A stretch of DNA of 64,000 bases, taken from the NCBI RefSeq assembly GCF_028583425.1, contig NC_072795.1, forward strand, positions 74,786,001 to 74,850,000, in the 5' to 3' direction. Of this stretch, positions 38,107-49,746 are shown piece after piece; position 1 is the first letter of the stretch; each line of letters begins with the position of its first letter. The notes below the pieces were generated by a model, which saw only the letters and a list, made by a program, of their open reading frames with translations, ran no database searches and was not told the DNA's origin. Source of the stretch: Eublepharis macularius. Its lineage: Eukaryota > Chordata > Lepidosauria > Squamata > Eublepharidae. Made by a program: the position numbers and the translations under genes.

Positions 38107-40498
38107 ATAAATAAAGTTGCAAGTCTTAGAATAAATTAGTTTAATGTGCATAGGTAGTCCTGTTCAAAAGTTGCAGTGAATGCATGTACAATCCATGTAC
38201 AGCATACACTTGATTTTTTAAAATACATGTACTGATCAGTTCTAATGTTACATCCATTGCATGTACAGCTGAACATGCGATACAAACTCCACATTTATCC
38301 AAGTGTTGGTACTTAGTTTTATTTGTAAAGTGAAGGCACATTGGCTGTTTATTACAAACAGATGTTCACACGTATATGCAGAGTGTATGTGCATTAACTG
38401 TAACATGTGAACAGGGCTTCTGAGTGTGGTGTACTTGTAATAGGAGGAAATTGAAAAACAGGGAAGAATTTAACCTTGATTCGGAAATAATATGGAAGGT
38501 TGAGTCCTCCCTCTGTCCTGCTCTCTCACACACATCCCTCTCACATCCTGATCCATACATGTTCCCATTTTCCACTGCACACAAGAATCCTGACCTTTCT
38601 TAGCTGATCAGAACTTGTAACAATCCTGACATTATTGATTCCTAGTTGGGGGAAAGATAAGGAAGAACATTTAGATGCACATCACTAGAAGATGCTTGGC
38701 ACTCTCAGAGCACACAGGATGCATAAAGCGCCTTCTCTGTGCTTGTGTGTCTGGATACAGACTCTGCCCTGTCTTTTGGTCCTCCAGGGAAGATTTATGC
38801 ATGGAAACCTATGTCTATGTGCAGATCTTCTTTCTGGATCAAGAGTGTCTTTCTCTTCCCCACCCTGTAGAGAAAAGATTAGCTATTCCCAAAATTACCA
38901 GCCCTCCAAATATGTCAAATCCATATACCATTTCTGTTGACGTCACAAATGTGTATTTCATAGTGAGGGTCAGTATCTTAACATGTACATGGAATTAACA
39001 ATTCAGTTACAGAATCAGGGGGTAAACTGACACACAGAGCCAGCTGTTGGTGCCTAATCCGCTACTTGCACATACACACAAATGCACTAAGTGACTAGCC
39101 ATAAAGAATTCTCCTGTGCCTTTAATAGTTGCCCAACAGGGAAAGGCTTAATGGGTGCTCCTCTCCCCATCACTGCAGCAGTGTAACGAGAAAAGCTGTC
39201 CCTGTGCTCCACAGCTCTTCAAGGCAATGGAGCCCTTGGGGTCCTGAATTGGCAATCTTAGTGCATGTACAAAAGATGCAACTAAGAGAAAGGGAAAGTG
39301 GCATGCTGAAGTCTCACTGACATTAACAGGGTTTGAACTGTGGACTTAAATACCACTGACACATCACTGAGATCTTGGATAGCCCCAGTTTTTCTCCAGG
39401 CAGCTAAAGTCCATTAATAAAATGATAAATAATAAATAGTCTGAAACTCAAATCCTTCAGTTAAATGACAATAATCTGTATCTACACAAAACCAGGTGAC
39501 TGATTTCTCAACACACACAATCTCTGAAGAAACAATTTGCTTCTTGCTCTCTCTAGTAAGTCTTGTAGAAACTGTGTACAAACAAGGAGTCACTGGTTTG
39601 TGTAGAGTTTTTATATGTAAAACTGGAATAGGGTTATAGAACTAAACATTTATTCCAATCTCTCTCTCAGCCATACAGCCTCAGGCAGAATAATATGTGA
39701 ATTAACCTGTATCAATACAGCCAACTGCTACAGATGGACCTGTGAACAGAGAACAGGCTTTAAAGAAATTCCCTGTGTCCAGCCTGCTTGGTAATGGGGA
39801 GGTGTAATGCATAACTAGCAATGGAAATGAGGTATTAAGACTGGGCAATTGGGTGTTTTAATGTATGAGCACAGAAGGGATTTCTGTTTCCAGAATGATA
39901 AGTCAGTAGGTAGAAAAAAATTCAAGTTGCACTGATTTCATTAACAGTTTATTAAGCAACTCAACTTTAGTTGACATTACTAGGATAGAAATATTTTGAT
40001 TTTGGCAGGATATGCACTGAGGCTCCCCATGTGTAGCCTGGAGATGTGTGCATGGATGTGGGTGCATATGTGCCCATGCAAAAACATCATGCACAGTCAT
40101 ACTTGTAGCCTATAATTTGTTTGCATGGGTGAGAAGAGTTTGAGAAATGTTTGTAGAAGGATCCCTGTATGAGAGAAGCATGCACAAACTGTGTGCATTC
40201 TGGTGAAGAATATAGTTTACAAGTAGTGTGGCATCAACATATTCCTGAGCGCAAGCTGGTATTTGGAATGTGCAGTTGTCATATAGCTGTGTGTAGAGAT
40301 GAAAAATGTGTTTATTTGCTTGGTACGTGGAATTATATGTAATGGTTGTAACGTGTGTTGATGGGTGGAAATATCTGCCTCAGGTACATATTGGACTTGT
40401 GAAGGTGGTGTATCCCTCATCCAGTTGCGATGTATGCAGATGCTTTCTGGTTCTCTTTGGGGACAAACGTCCTCAACAATTGTGATAATGTAAGTGGC
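38107..40498. other. Intergenic region upstream of ADRA2A
   Basis: I see no gene or clear transposon. Distal regulatory elements of ADRA2A could lie here, but nothing in the sequence proves it. Confidence 0.5.
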
Positions 40499-40712
40499 TG
40501 AAGAGCAAGATCCGGTCCGATAGCACTTTAAAGACAAACTAATTTCCAAGGTTTTGAAAGTCAGTCTTGAGAGTCAAAGCTTCCTTCCGCTCTTCGTATT
40601 TGAAGGAAGGTCTGACTCTCGAAACCTCATACCTTGGAAATCTAGTTAGTCTTTAAGGTGTTACTGGACCCGGATCTTCTTCTTCGACTGCAGATCAACA
40701 CGACCCACCCCA
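40499..40712. mobile_element. Foldback Penelope-like fragment, diverged
   Basis: The left arm (about 40500-40592) and right arm (about 40598-40687) are inverted copies, roughly 80 percent alike by eye. The centre reads TTTGAAGGAAGG..CGAAAC, a damaged version of a hammerhead core. An extension (ACTGCAGATCAACACGACCC) ends the copy at about 40712, matching in reverse the start of the 49.3-kb copy. No clear TSD was found. It lies about 500 bp before the ADRA2A TATA box. Confidence 0.6.
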
Positions 40713-41224
40713 AGTTAGTCATGAGCAAGACTTACCAAAAGCCGCGACAGTTCAGTTAGTCGGGACTAACTCGTTCTTCTGCTTTCAATGAAGCACGACG
40801 ACCGAGTAATGTGTGCACAGGAGGGTGGGGAGGAGAGGAAGGCCAGCCTGGACGGTGAGGGCCGTAGCGTGCGTGAGGCAGGTGTACATTACACGACAAG
40901 GCCGGTCGGGCGTTTGTGCGAGGGAGCGCCGGGAGGCTCCCCGGAAGAAGCGCGTTCGTGGCCGTCAAGGGTCCGGGAGAGCGCCGGCTCAGGGGCCACC
41001 CTCCCCAGCGAGAGCCGGGCTGTGCGTGCGCCGTCGGAAAGCGGGCCAGCGGGGGCCGGGGGAGCGCGCGGTCGAGAGGGGCGTGCGCCCTCCGTGGGCA
41101 GGCTGGGCGGCGGAGCCTGCCTCCTTCGCGGAGCAGTTGCGCGGCAGAGGCGGGGAAGCGCGCAGGGGGCCGTCCCCACGTGGCGCTGACGCTGCCGTTC
41201 GGCACCGCCGGTCCGATCCGGGGC

Positions 41225-41230
41225 TATAAA
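41225..41230 (+). promoter_or_regulatory. ADRA2A: TATA box of ADRA2A
   Basis: GGGCTATAAAGGG sits inside the CpG island, 689 bp before the ATG. It would place the transcription start near 41255. Human ADRA2A also has a TATA-containing promoter well upstream of its ATG. Confidence 0.65.
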
Positions 41231-41503
41231 GGGAGCCGAAGGCAACACTTGAGCAGCCGACTCCGGGCGAGGATCGCGCGGGCTGGGCGGCCGAGAGGAG
41301 CCGCCCTTGTTCTCTCTTCCGGCTCGGCGGCGGGAGACCCCAGCGCAGCGCAGCGCCGCGGCGCGCCCGACCCGCCCAACTCTTGGCAAGCCCAACCTGG
41401 GATCCGCTTGGCTGAGAGGGACGTGATCTGCGCCCGCCCTGCGCGGAGTGCCTGGCGGAGAGGTCCCACCGCCGCCTGGCGGCCCTCCCTTCGCCAGGCG
41501 AAG

Positions 41504-41869
41504 GTAAGAGGAACTTTTGTCTCCCATCCCAGCGCCTTCGGATGGTCTCTTGAGAAGCAGACCCCCCCATCCACCCCACACACACCCGTGCTGAAGTCGG
41601 GGGGAGAGAAGGAGGCGGGGGCTGCTGCGCCTCCGTGATCTACCTCGAGATGATATAGCAGGGCAGGGCAGAGTCGATCCGCTCCCCGCTTGCCAGGCTC
41701 GGAGCCTTCCCTCTCTCAGTTCCGTCCTCGTCGCCACAAGCCAAAGGGGGCTATGGAAGCTGAAGGCAGTCGTCGTCCTCGCTGGCTGGATTAAGGCTCC
41801 CGCCGCCGCCGCCGCCGCCGCCCGGGAGTAGACCGGCTGGGCACTGAGCCCGTTGGCTCTTCTTCGCAG
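41504..41869 (+). other. ADRA2A: Candidate 5'-UTR intron of ADRA2A
   Basis: A strong donor (GCGAAG|GTAAGAG) and a pyrimidine-rich acceptor (GGCTCTTCTTCGCAG|G) frame 366 bp between the presumed cap site and the start codon. A branch-like CACTGAG lies about 25 bp before the acceptor. Human ADRA2A is described as intronless, so this is only a possibility. Confidence 0.35.
41800..41822. repeat. (CCG)n trinucleotide run
   Basis: About seven CCG units lie between the TATA box and the start codon of ADRA2A, inside the possible intron. Length variation here could affect the leader. Confidence 0.85.
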
Positions 41870-41918
41870 GTAGTGCTAGGACTACAGACGCCAACTCCCT
41901 CGCACAGAACTGGGGTGG

Positions 41919-43280
41919 ATGTTTAACCTGGAGAGCCCGTTCACTGAGAGGGGGGGATTCTTCTCTTCCCTGGCACACCTGCGCTCTCGGCAGGAAGACG
42001 GCTACCTCCAGCACATGGATGGCAACGGGAGCCTCAACGGAAGTGATGTTGGGCATAAAGGGGGCCTTCCGTATCCTTTGCACATCTCCTTGGTCCTCAT
42101 TGCCCTGGCTACCCTGCTCATGCTCTTCACCATCTTTGGCAACGTCTTGGTTATCATTGCTGTCTTCACTAGCCGGGCCCTCAAGGCCCCTCAGAACCTC
42201 TTTCTGGTCTCCTTGGCCTCGGCCGACATCTTGGTGGCCACCCTGGTTATCCCTTTTTCTTTAGCCAATGAGGTGATGGGCTACTGGTACTTTGGGACAG
42301 TGTGGTGTGAGATCTACCTGGCCTTGGATGTGCTATTTTGCACCTCTTCCATCGTACATCTCTGTGCCATCAGCCTCGATCGCTACTGGTCAATTACCCA
42401 GGCCATTGAATACAATCTCAAGCGCACCCCACGCCGCATTAAAAGCATCATCTTCCTTGTCTGGGTCATCTCGGCTGTTATCTCTTTCCCACCACTCATC
42501 TCCATCATGAAGCAGGGCGAACCAGACAATTCAGTCCGTCAGAAAGTAGACTCAAAGCAAGAAGGCAAGCCCTGCAGCATCAACACAGAACAATGGTACA
42601 TCATCTCTTCCAGCATTGGCTCATTTTTTGCTCCTTGCCTTATCATGATCCTGGTTTATGTCCGTATTTACCAGATTGCAAAGAGGAGGACACGCGTGCC
42701 TCCTTGCAGGAGAGGGGAGAATACAGAGAGAAAGCAGACTGGATTCGCAGATAAGGAAGATGTTCCTGCCATGACCAGACTTAATGGGGACAAAGGAACC
42801 ATGGCAGGAGGAAGTGAAGAAAGAGAAGAAGTCAATGGCATTGACATGGAGGACACGTCCTCCTCAGACCATAATGAGAACCATCAGCCCCGGAAGCAGG
42901 AGAAGGCACAGAGGGGAAAGGGTAAAACCAAACTAAGCCAGATTAAGCCTGGGGACAACTTGCCTACAAGAGTGGAAGAGGAGAGAAATGCCAAAGCTTC
43001 CAGGTGGAGGGGCAGGCAGAACCGAGAGAAACGCTTCACCTTTGTATTGGCAGTAGTGATCGGAGTGTTTGTGGTTTGCTGGTTCCCTTTCTTCTTTACC
43101 TACACCTTAACTGCTGTTTGCACGAGCTGCTATGTGCCTGATACCCTCTTCAAATTCTTCTTCTGGTTTGGTTATTGTAACAGCTCCCTGAACCCTGTCA
43201 TCTACACCATCTTCAACCATGACTTCAGGAGGGCCTTCAAAAAGATTCTTTGCAGAGTAGACCGAAAACGGATTGTGTGA
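41919..43280 (+). CDS. ADRA2A: Alpha-2A adrenergic receptor
   Basis: This single coding exon of 453 residues encodes a Gi-coupled receptor for adrenaline and noradrenaline in the plasma membrane. Seven membrane segments are visible. Key residues are Asp103 in TM2; Cys130, expected to pair with Cys219; Asp137, the amine-binding site; DRY at 154-156; Ser231/Ser235 in TM5; CWFP at 387-390; and NPVIY at 425-429. Glycosylation sites are Asn36 and Asn40. Cys445 is a likely palmitoylation site. The large third loop (about 255-370) keeps the acidic-serine block EDTSSSDH (311-318), a GRK target in the human protein. The C-terminus DRKRIV marks the 2A subtype. The start at 41919 is chosen because TAG at 41877 closes the frame upstream and the MF start matches the longer human form; Met33 (42015) matches the shorter one. 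Ser232 stands where human has Cys201. Confidence 0.98.
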   Translation: MFNLESPFTERGGFFSSLAHLRSRQEDGYLQHMDGNGSLNGSDVGHKGGLPYPLHISLVLIALATLLMLFTIFGNVLVIIAVFTSRALKAPQNLFLVSLASADILVATLVIPFSLANEVMGYWYFGTVWCEIYLALDVLFCTSSIVHLCAISLDRYWSITQAIEYNLKRTPRRIKSIIFLVWVISAVISFPPLISIMKQGEPDNSVRQKVDSKQEGKPCSINTEQWYIISSSIGSFFAPCLIMILVYVRIYQIAKRRTRVPPCRRGENTERKQTGFADKEDVPAMTRLNGDKGTMAGGSEEREEVNGIDMEDTSSSDHNENHQPRKQEKAQRGKGKTKLSQIKPGDNLPTRVEEERNAKASRWRGRQNREKRFTFVLAVVIGVFVVCWFPFFFTYTLTAVCTSCYVPDTLFKFFFWFGYCNSSLNPVIYTIFNHDFRRAFKKILCRVDRKRIV

Positions 43281-44640
43281 GAATCCAAGTTAATTTGCAG
43301 AGGTGATTTTTTTTCTCTCTTCCAGAGAGTCTCTTCACTGACTGGTTTTTGGATGAGGTCTTAGCTGATTTCTGAGCTCAGGCTCTTCAAAAACTTCAAG
43401 TGAAATGAAGTAATTAAAACATTAGCACACAAGCCTCAGCCCAAGTGGAATATTTCTGCTCAGTTGATGGAGTTGGAGACTTGACTGTAGGCATCATTTC
43501 TATACACTTGTAAGTTTGACTTGTTACAAAACTGAAATGAACTGACTGGGGTGGGGGAGGAAAGCCACAAAGATTAAAGGAATTCCTGTATTTCGGAAGC
43601 ACTTTCATTCTGTTTTTTCCCCACTTTGGACAAATGTAATTAACCTTGAAGTCCTTGTAAAGCTACAGTATTGCATCTTTGGGGATCTGTATGTCTTTAA
43701 TTTTGCTAAGAGAAATCGGCTTTGAAGCTTCTTTAAACATTTCTTGAGAACCTAAAGTATTGATAAAAAAATGAACAGACCACTGGAGCCATCTCATCAC
43801 TGCTAAAATATGATAGTATTAAAATACCATGATTTCCAGTGTACTGTTGGATTTTGAGCTCATAAAAAAACTGGTAGCATACACTTCAAACAACCAGTGT
43901 TTTACTCTACTTCCTATGTGTAGCTTGCTTTTATTTCAGTTTTTTTGTGTTCTCTTTATGCAGTATTTGATAAATAGCTGTATCTCTTACTTTTTCCATC
44001 AAGAAAAACAAACAAATATTAAAAGTTTCACGATCAGCACAGAAGCTGTCAAAAGGCTAAACTCATTTTAACTTTTTTATGTTTAAGAGCAATCAGGTAC
44101 TCAAAGGGTTAAGATAAATACCTCTCCTCCATATCTTGCATTGATGTAAGTTCAGTGCTTACTTATTTCCACAACCTGTGGCTGTAAATAGATAATGTGA
44201 CAGGTATGTTTTTCTGTTCACAGCATTATTAACACTGATTTTTAGCAATTTCATTTATGCTATCTGTCTTGCTCAAGAAAACTTCCTTCATGCATGTGGG
44301 TACTTTGGTCTTTTAAATAATCCATAGAAACAATGTTTTTCATTCTTCCAGATTTGGTATATGAATATCTCATTTGATTTGTTTTAGAGTGAATATTACA
44401 TACATTTATAAAGGAGAAAGGAAATTAATGGTGTAATTATACTGTTTATACTATGTGAGAATTCATACAGGTATTGGAAAAATTTAATAATTCTGAGAAT
44501 TATTTTCATAATTTCCCCCCAGAAATATCAGTTGCAGATACTAATTTGTCTAGAAGAGCGGTATATAAGAGCAGTTGTTATTATTATTATTATAACTTGA
44601 TGTTCTTGTACCACAGGATAAAATCCTGTTATTAAAGAGG
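43281..44640 (+). other. ADRA2A: ADRA2A 3' UTR (end uncertain)
   Basis: This AT-rich sequence after the stop has an ATTAAA at 43412 and one near 44632. A canonical AATAAA is found only at 45448-45453. A LINE/SINE tail-like piece at about 44555-44600 lies inside the assumed 3' UTR. The end is a guess. Confidence 0.35.
44552..44600 (+). repeat. LINE/SINE tail fragment with (TTA)n
   Basis: GAAGAGCGGTATATAAGAGC followed by about six TTA units resembles the tail of MIR/L2-type elements and the reverse of the tail at 17.9 kb. Confidence 0.5.
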
Positions 44641-45299
44641 AGGGGAGGAATTCGGAACATCTAACATGTTTTCATTTTAATTATAACTCAGATTATCCTT
44701 ATATGGATGAATTGTCCCTTTTTTGGAATGTCAGCATTCCAGAATAGCTGTTTTTTTGGGGAATACCACACCTCTGCCGTACTCCAAAAGACCAAACATC
44801 TTACCTCAATGGTGCTTCTTAGGTTTGCAGTTGTAATCGGGCCAGCCCTGTTTAACCTAGCAAAACATGTGATGCTAATAGGGCAAGGGGGCGTAACTTT
44901 TTAGCATCAGACATGGTACTTGTAGATGATTTGAAATTGTTTTATAGCCGGAGAGCCTGATAAAACTGTTTACATATAACTTTATAATACAGAATTTTTA
45001 GATTGCTTTTTTAAAAAGAAAAGAGCAATCTTTTTGCAATATCTCAGTGAGAGAAAACTCTTCTGTAGAACTGCATATATCTACATTAAGATTTGTAATA
45101 TGATTCTAAAATGCATTGTGCTAGCATGCAAGTGTTTATGGAAGGAGTGTATTCTGACTGATAAGCCAACCCAGTGCCACAAAATGTGATTCTCTGCCAT
45201 TATAATCATGTTGTCAATGTATCACAGTTAGCTGTGCCAAGGCCAATGCTTAGGATCAGGGTTCCAGATCAGTATAATTACCAATCCCAATCCCTTACG

Positions 45300-45445
45300 T
45301 TAGTTTTTAGAACCTTTATTACTATGATTACTTCTAAAAGGCCATTTTCCTTCAAGATCACGGGGTGGCCTCCCATTTTATTCTTACAACTACCTGCTGA
45401 GGCAGGTTAAGCCAGACAGACAGTCACCCAGATAACTTCATGTGG
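45300..45445 (-). repeat. CORE/MIR-like SINE fragment
   Basis: The wording 'TTACAACTACCTGCTGAGGCAGGTTAAGCC..ACAGACAGTCACCCAGATAACTTCATGTGG' is like the antisense middle of MIR-type SINEs. The tRNA head is missing. Limits are approximate. Confidence 0.4.
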
Positions 45446-48098
45446 TTAATAAAATTTCAAATGAAAGTTCTCATCCTAAGTCTGCATGTTTTTTCCCAGT
45501 TGCTGTAAGTATATCTAGAATTTCTCTAACAGGCATTTGAATGTTTACCAGTCGAAGAAAGGAATTAGACACTGAGAAATTTTGCTTTAACCTGAGGAAA
45601 ACTGACTGTATAACTGCTTTGTCCTATGATGTCTTGTGTTATCAAAAAATAGTATTTCACTTGGAGCACAGTATGTCACCATAGCATCTTAGTTCCTAAG
45701 TTTACGTAAGTGTTCCAGAGGGGATTTGCCACTTTAGGGATGGGATACTACTTTGTAGTATTTTTTTAGCTGGTAGGAGTTCAGCTCTTTCATTTGAATG
45801 CAGAAAATTCAGTGCCTCATCATAACATTTCAACAGGAGACAAGATCGAAAACCACTTGCTCCAGTCTCTGAATTCTATGGAGAACTCCCCAAATATGGC
45901 AAAGAAAATCTTCCTTGAGTTACCACAACAATAATGTAATGTTCTAGAGGAAGATAAATGTACTTAAAGCCTCATTATCTGGCACAATTGTGTTTGAATT
46001 GTGTCCACATACTTTCATGAAGTGCTTTAGTTGGGGTATGGCAGCTCCCATTTGTACATGAAGCTTCGATCCTCACAAGAGCTTCTCTGTTACCTTCAGT
46101 GGAGGAAAGAATGGGTTTATAGTAGTCAAGACACTGGCCATGTTCAACAGGACGGTGTAGCGCACTCATGGGGCTATTAATATGGGGACAAAAGCCTTGA
46201 AAGCAGTTATCAGTTACATGGCCCATATGTTGGAATCCACGTGTTTGAGAAAGGCAGGTGGACTCTTTTTAGGACTGCAATATTAAGTGTAATGTATGCC
46301 ATTATGAAACAAAAAGAAACTATCTTATGCTGGGATTGTTTTCCTGTTTTCTTTTTATTATAACTTCACCTGATACTCCATAATTACCATGCCATTTGCG
46401 CTTTTGAAGAGATGAATCAATGGAAAAGGCCATAATGAGTTTTTAAAAAATGAAATAAAATAAGTTTCTACCACAAAATGTATATTAAATTATGTCAGTC
46501 ATCTGTATCTGCAGTAGCTTGTGGTTTTTAGGGACTTATTGGCAACTGGGAAATTGACCTTTGAAAGAACATACAGCAAGAGTCTCTTGTAGTTTGCATA
46601 AGCCATTGTTATGCCTCTTGTTCAACAAAACAACGGCCTGGTTCCTTGTGTGTAGTGACACACTGACAAATAAGCATTTGATATTCTTTGCTTTCTTCTT
46701 TCATGCCACAGCAAACCCATTCATGCATCTCTTACAGAACAAGGATTAGGGCTTAATTGTGCTTGATTTGTTCTGCATATTTAAATTTGTCATCTCTCTC
46801 CCCCTCTCCCAAATAAAATATTGGTCCAATATGCTGACAGATTGGTAAGTAATTAGGTTGCAAGTGGGAATTATAAAAGTAGGAAAAAATCAGTGCTTGT
46901 ATACAGCCCAACACCAGTTGGTGCTTGAAGAACACACAGAAAAATTACTTGTTTAATTAATCACCCTCAAGAATGGAGTCCAGTTTTATATGTTAGAGTG
47001 AATAAGCGAATTTAAAACTGTGTGAAGAAAAATGACAAACAATAATTCCATAAACTCTACACTGAGAGACAGGGTTGGGAAGTAATGATAAAGCCTAATT
47101 AGTTGCTATAGAAATGAGCCTGGGGGATCTTTGGACTCTTCCAGGCCCTCTCACCGGACATGATACTCTAAGGAATGGCTGGATTCGTGGCAAGCCATTG
47201 CTGCTGGTTATGTCTGAGCCACAAATAATGGTATGCATTCTTCCCTGCAATACAGATATTGAACCATTGTTCAACCCTTGTTTGACATCCTGTCTTTTAG
47301 GGAAGAGCTTATCTTGTGTTATGTTATATTTAATCCTGGTTGGAAATCTTCTGAAGAGTTTATTTGACACTTTGTGGTTTAGACATAAGCAGCAGCTATG
47401 GTTTACTGTGAATCTTCGTTTGTCATGCAGATAGGGGAGGAGGGAAGGGAATGCACAAGTGCAAGAATTGCTGCAGTTTATTTACACAAGTGCCGAACTA
47501 TGATTTGCACTGATGTCTGAATTTTCCATTGGTTTCTGGTTATATTTATTTTACTGCTGCTATTCATGGAGGATAGCACGCATTGTTTTTATCCACATAT
47601 GTATTCTTATTCCTATAAGCTTGCATATCCACATCACTTTGAGCCTCATGTATATAGTATGTTATCCCATCACCAGCATGTTAGAACAGCATAACAGCTA
47701 CTGTTCATTACCAACTGCAACTCTGCCATTCAGACAGCAGCTTGTACTGTGATAGTTACTCAGCAAAACTAGATCTACCTTCAGATGTAAGCATATACAC
47801 AACAGTAACCCACTGTGAATGTCAGTTGTCTAGTGAGTGGACCTGTATGATATATGTTTTGTTGACAGGTTGATTACATTCACACTTTACATTTTTAGAT
47901 AAGCAATTAAAAAAATAGATGGGAATGTTGAGGATTAAGTATATCAAAAGACTGTCCATTTTATGCCAGTGCTTTTCATCTCTTTTTCTGGACAAGCTGA
48001 GTTTGCACCAAACAGTTCATTACAAAAGGAATCGGAGTTTGTTCTTTGATTATTCAGCTCCCTGTTCTTTGCATTTCTGTTGCTGACTTTACTCAAAC

Positions 48099-48146
48099 CT
48101 TAGTTCTTAAGAACTAAGTCATGGCTCTTTGGAAAGAGCCATGACT
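48099..48146. repeat. Two overlapping perfect palindromes
   Basis: A 20-bp perfect palindrome (48099-48118, CTTAGTTCTTAAGAACTAAG) runs directly into a 14-bp-stem hairpin with a 2-base loop (48117-48146, centred on CTTTGGAAAG). No element family was recognised. Confidence 0.75.
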
Positions 48147-49291
48147 ATAACATGGCATAAGACCATGTTCAGTTTAAAGATCCCAATTCTATGACAACTT
48201 CATATGTAGTAGTCTCTGGATAAGTTTGGCTGGTAATTGGAGGAGCAAGGGCAAGCTAGAAGGCAGCCTGTTGCATTTCCTGATCATTCATCTCTTGAAA
48301 GCTCAAAGTCTTTGCAGGTTATTTCTTTATTGCAACCAGTGCCCTAGCAAATGTTCTCAGTGATTGTATCTGTTTTACCCTTCATCAAATCTGTTTGCAA
48401 GAATTGCCCAGTTCCTCCCCCCCATATAATTTATTTGTGGCTTACTTGAGGCAGAAATTGGTTTGGCTCTTGGAGTTATAAGAGTTGGAAATAATGTATT
48501 GCATACATGCAAAATAAATAACTCTTATTGTCCTTCCTTTGCTACCATGAACATAGAATCAAAGTGAAAATAGAGAATTAGGAAATCCTGAGCCTTCTCT
48601 AATACATCAGCCATGAATATGAAATAGAATCCCAGAGAAAAAAATGCCAGGTCCAGTCGTGCCGTTGCTCCTTGAGAGCACTTCTGCTGCTTCTGCCCCA
48701 GGAGTTTTAGTGACGTCTTCACTGGCAGTTTGCCCAAAAGTTTTGGTTTCTTTTGTCATGGAAGAAACTAGTTTCTTTATTATTTTTGCATATGTTGCAC
48801 TGCATAATAGCTTAATACAAAGAGAAAAAGAAAGGCATTTACGACAATTCATAAACAGCTAAAAGATATGTTTTATCTTTAACATTTTCATTCCAGTACA
48901 TAATAAAAATTGCCCAGTATTTACAAAACCTGTCTATACACTGTAAATTATTTCTTTGTATCCTTTGATAGTAAAAACAAATAATTTCATGGAAATTTAA
49001 CAGGCCTCTTGCATGAAATGTCTGAATGAGGATTAGCTGCAAACTGGATATTGGAAAGTAGTAAATGGTTCCCAGGTTATAACATTAATGCTGAAGCATG
49101 AGAAACTACCAGCTGAATGAGGGGTGGGTCTTTTATGGTTGCTACATTAAACAGATTCCATATTCTGGCTGTGATGTGTGGCTGGAACAGCTTGCCCTGT
49201 GTGAACCTCTTGCTGTGTGAACAATCTCCATGCCACTGCCAAATATTTTTTGTTGTCAAATGATGGTGGCAGAAAAATTGCCACTATTTAA

Positions 49292-49446
49292 AGTTGGTAG
49301 CCATGCTAGTCTGTCTGTAGCAGAAGAAAAGAGCAAGAGTCCAGCGGCACCTATAAGGCCAGCGAAATTTGTGGTAGGGTCTGAGCTTCCCTACCACAAG
49401 TTTTGCTGGCCTTATAGGTGCCGCTGGGCTACCTGCTCTTTTCTAC
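49292..49446. mobile_element. Foldback Penelope-like fragment with 13-bp TSD
   Basis: It starts with an extension (AGTTGGTAGCCATGCTAGTC...), then an arm containing GAGTCCAGCGGCACCTATAAGG, a short centre and the complementary arm (to 49446). It is flanked by TGCCACTATTTAA (49279-49291) and TGCCATTATTTAA (49447-49459), a 13-bp target duplication with one mismatch. It belongs to the same family as 37.8 and 40.5 kb. Confidence 0.7.
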
Positions 49447-49510
49447 TGCCATTATTTAAGGCAGTGCAAGTGAATCCACGGTGAAGCTGCTGTTCAGCTT
49501 ATTGCTAGAG

Positions 49511-49652
49511 GAAGGGTTGCGGCTCAGTGGTAGAGCAGTTGTCTGGCATTTCCAGTTAAACAGATGTGATGCAAAAGAGCTCTGCCTGAGACCTTCTGAG
49601 TAGACAATGCTGACCTTGATAGATCAGTGTGGTCTGATGCAGTGTAAGAAGC
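49511..49652 (+). mobile_element. tRNA-derived SINE, internally deleted
   Basis: It begins GGGTTGCGGCTCAGTGGTAGAGCA, a tRNA A-box region. The B-box part is lost, and the body resumes at CCAGTTAAACAGATGTGATGC... CTCTGCCTGAGACC... GAGTAGACAATGCTGACCTTG, wording typical of a widespread reptile SINE. It lacks its B box, so it is unlikely to be transcribed by Pol III. Confidence 0.65.
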
Positions 49653-49746
49653 ATTGCAGCATGGAGCAGCCATCACACCGATCTTTTTTCAAGTTGGTTG
49701 TTGGGGGTTTTCCGGGCTGTATTGCCGTGGTCTTGGCATTGTAGTT

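Larger units (their letters stand above)
40800..41900 (+). promoter_or_regulatory. ADRA2A: CpG island and promoter region of ADRA2A
   Basis: G+C and CpG rise sharply from about 40.8 kb to the start codon, in contrast to AT-rich flanks. The region contains a TATA box, GC-box-like CCGCCC motifs and the presumed 5' UTR. Long open frames on both strands here (for example 40916-41638) result from the lack of stop codons in GC-rich DNA. Confidence 0.8.
44641..49278. other. Intergenic region downstream of ADRA2A
   Basis: No gene is supported. Contents are a MIR-like fragment (45300-45445) and two adjoining palindromes (48099-48146). The rest is AT-rich and unassigned. Confidence 0.5.

Noticed and set aside
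40889..41737. Long open frames (up to 282 codons) on both strands upstream of ADRA2A
   Set aside because: They lie in the CpG island, are rich in Arg, Pro, Gly and Ala, overlap each other on both strands and show no domain. GC-rich DNA lacks stop codons.
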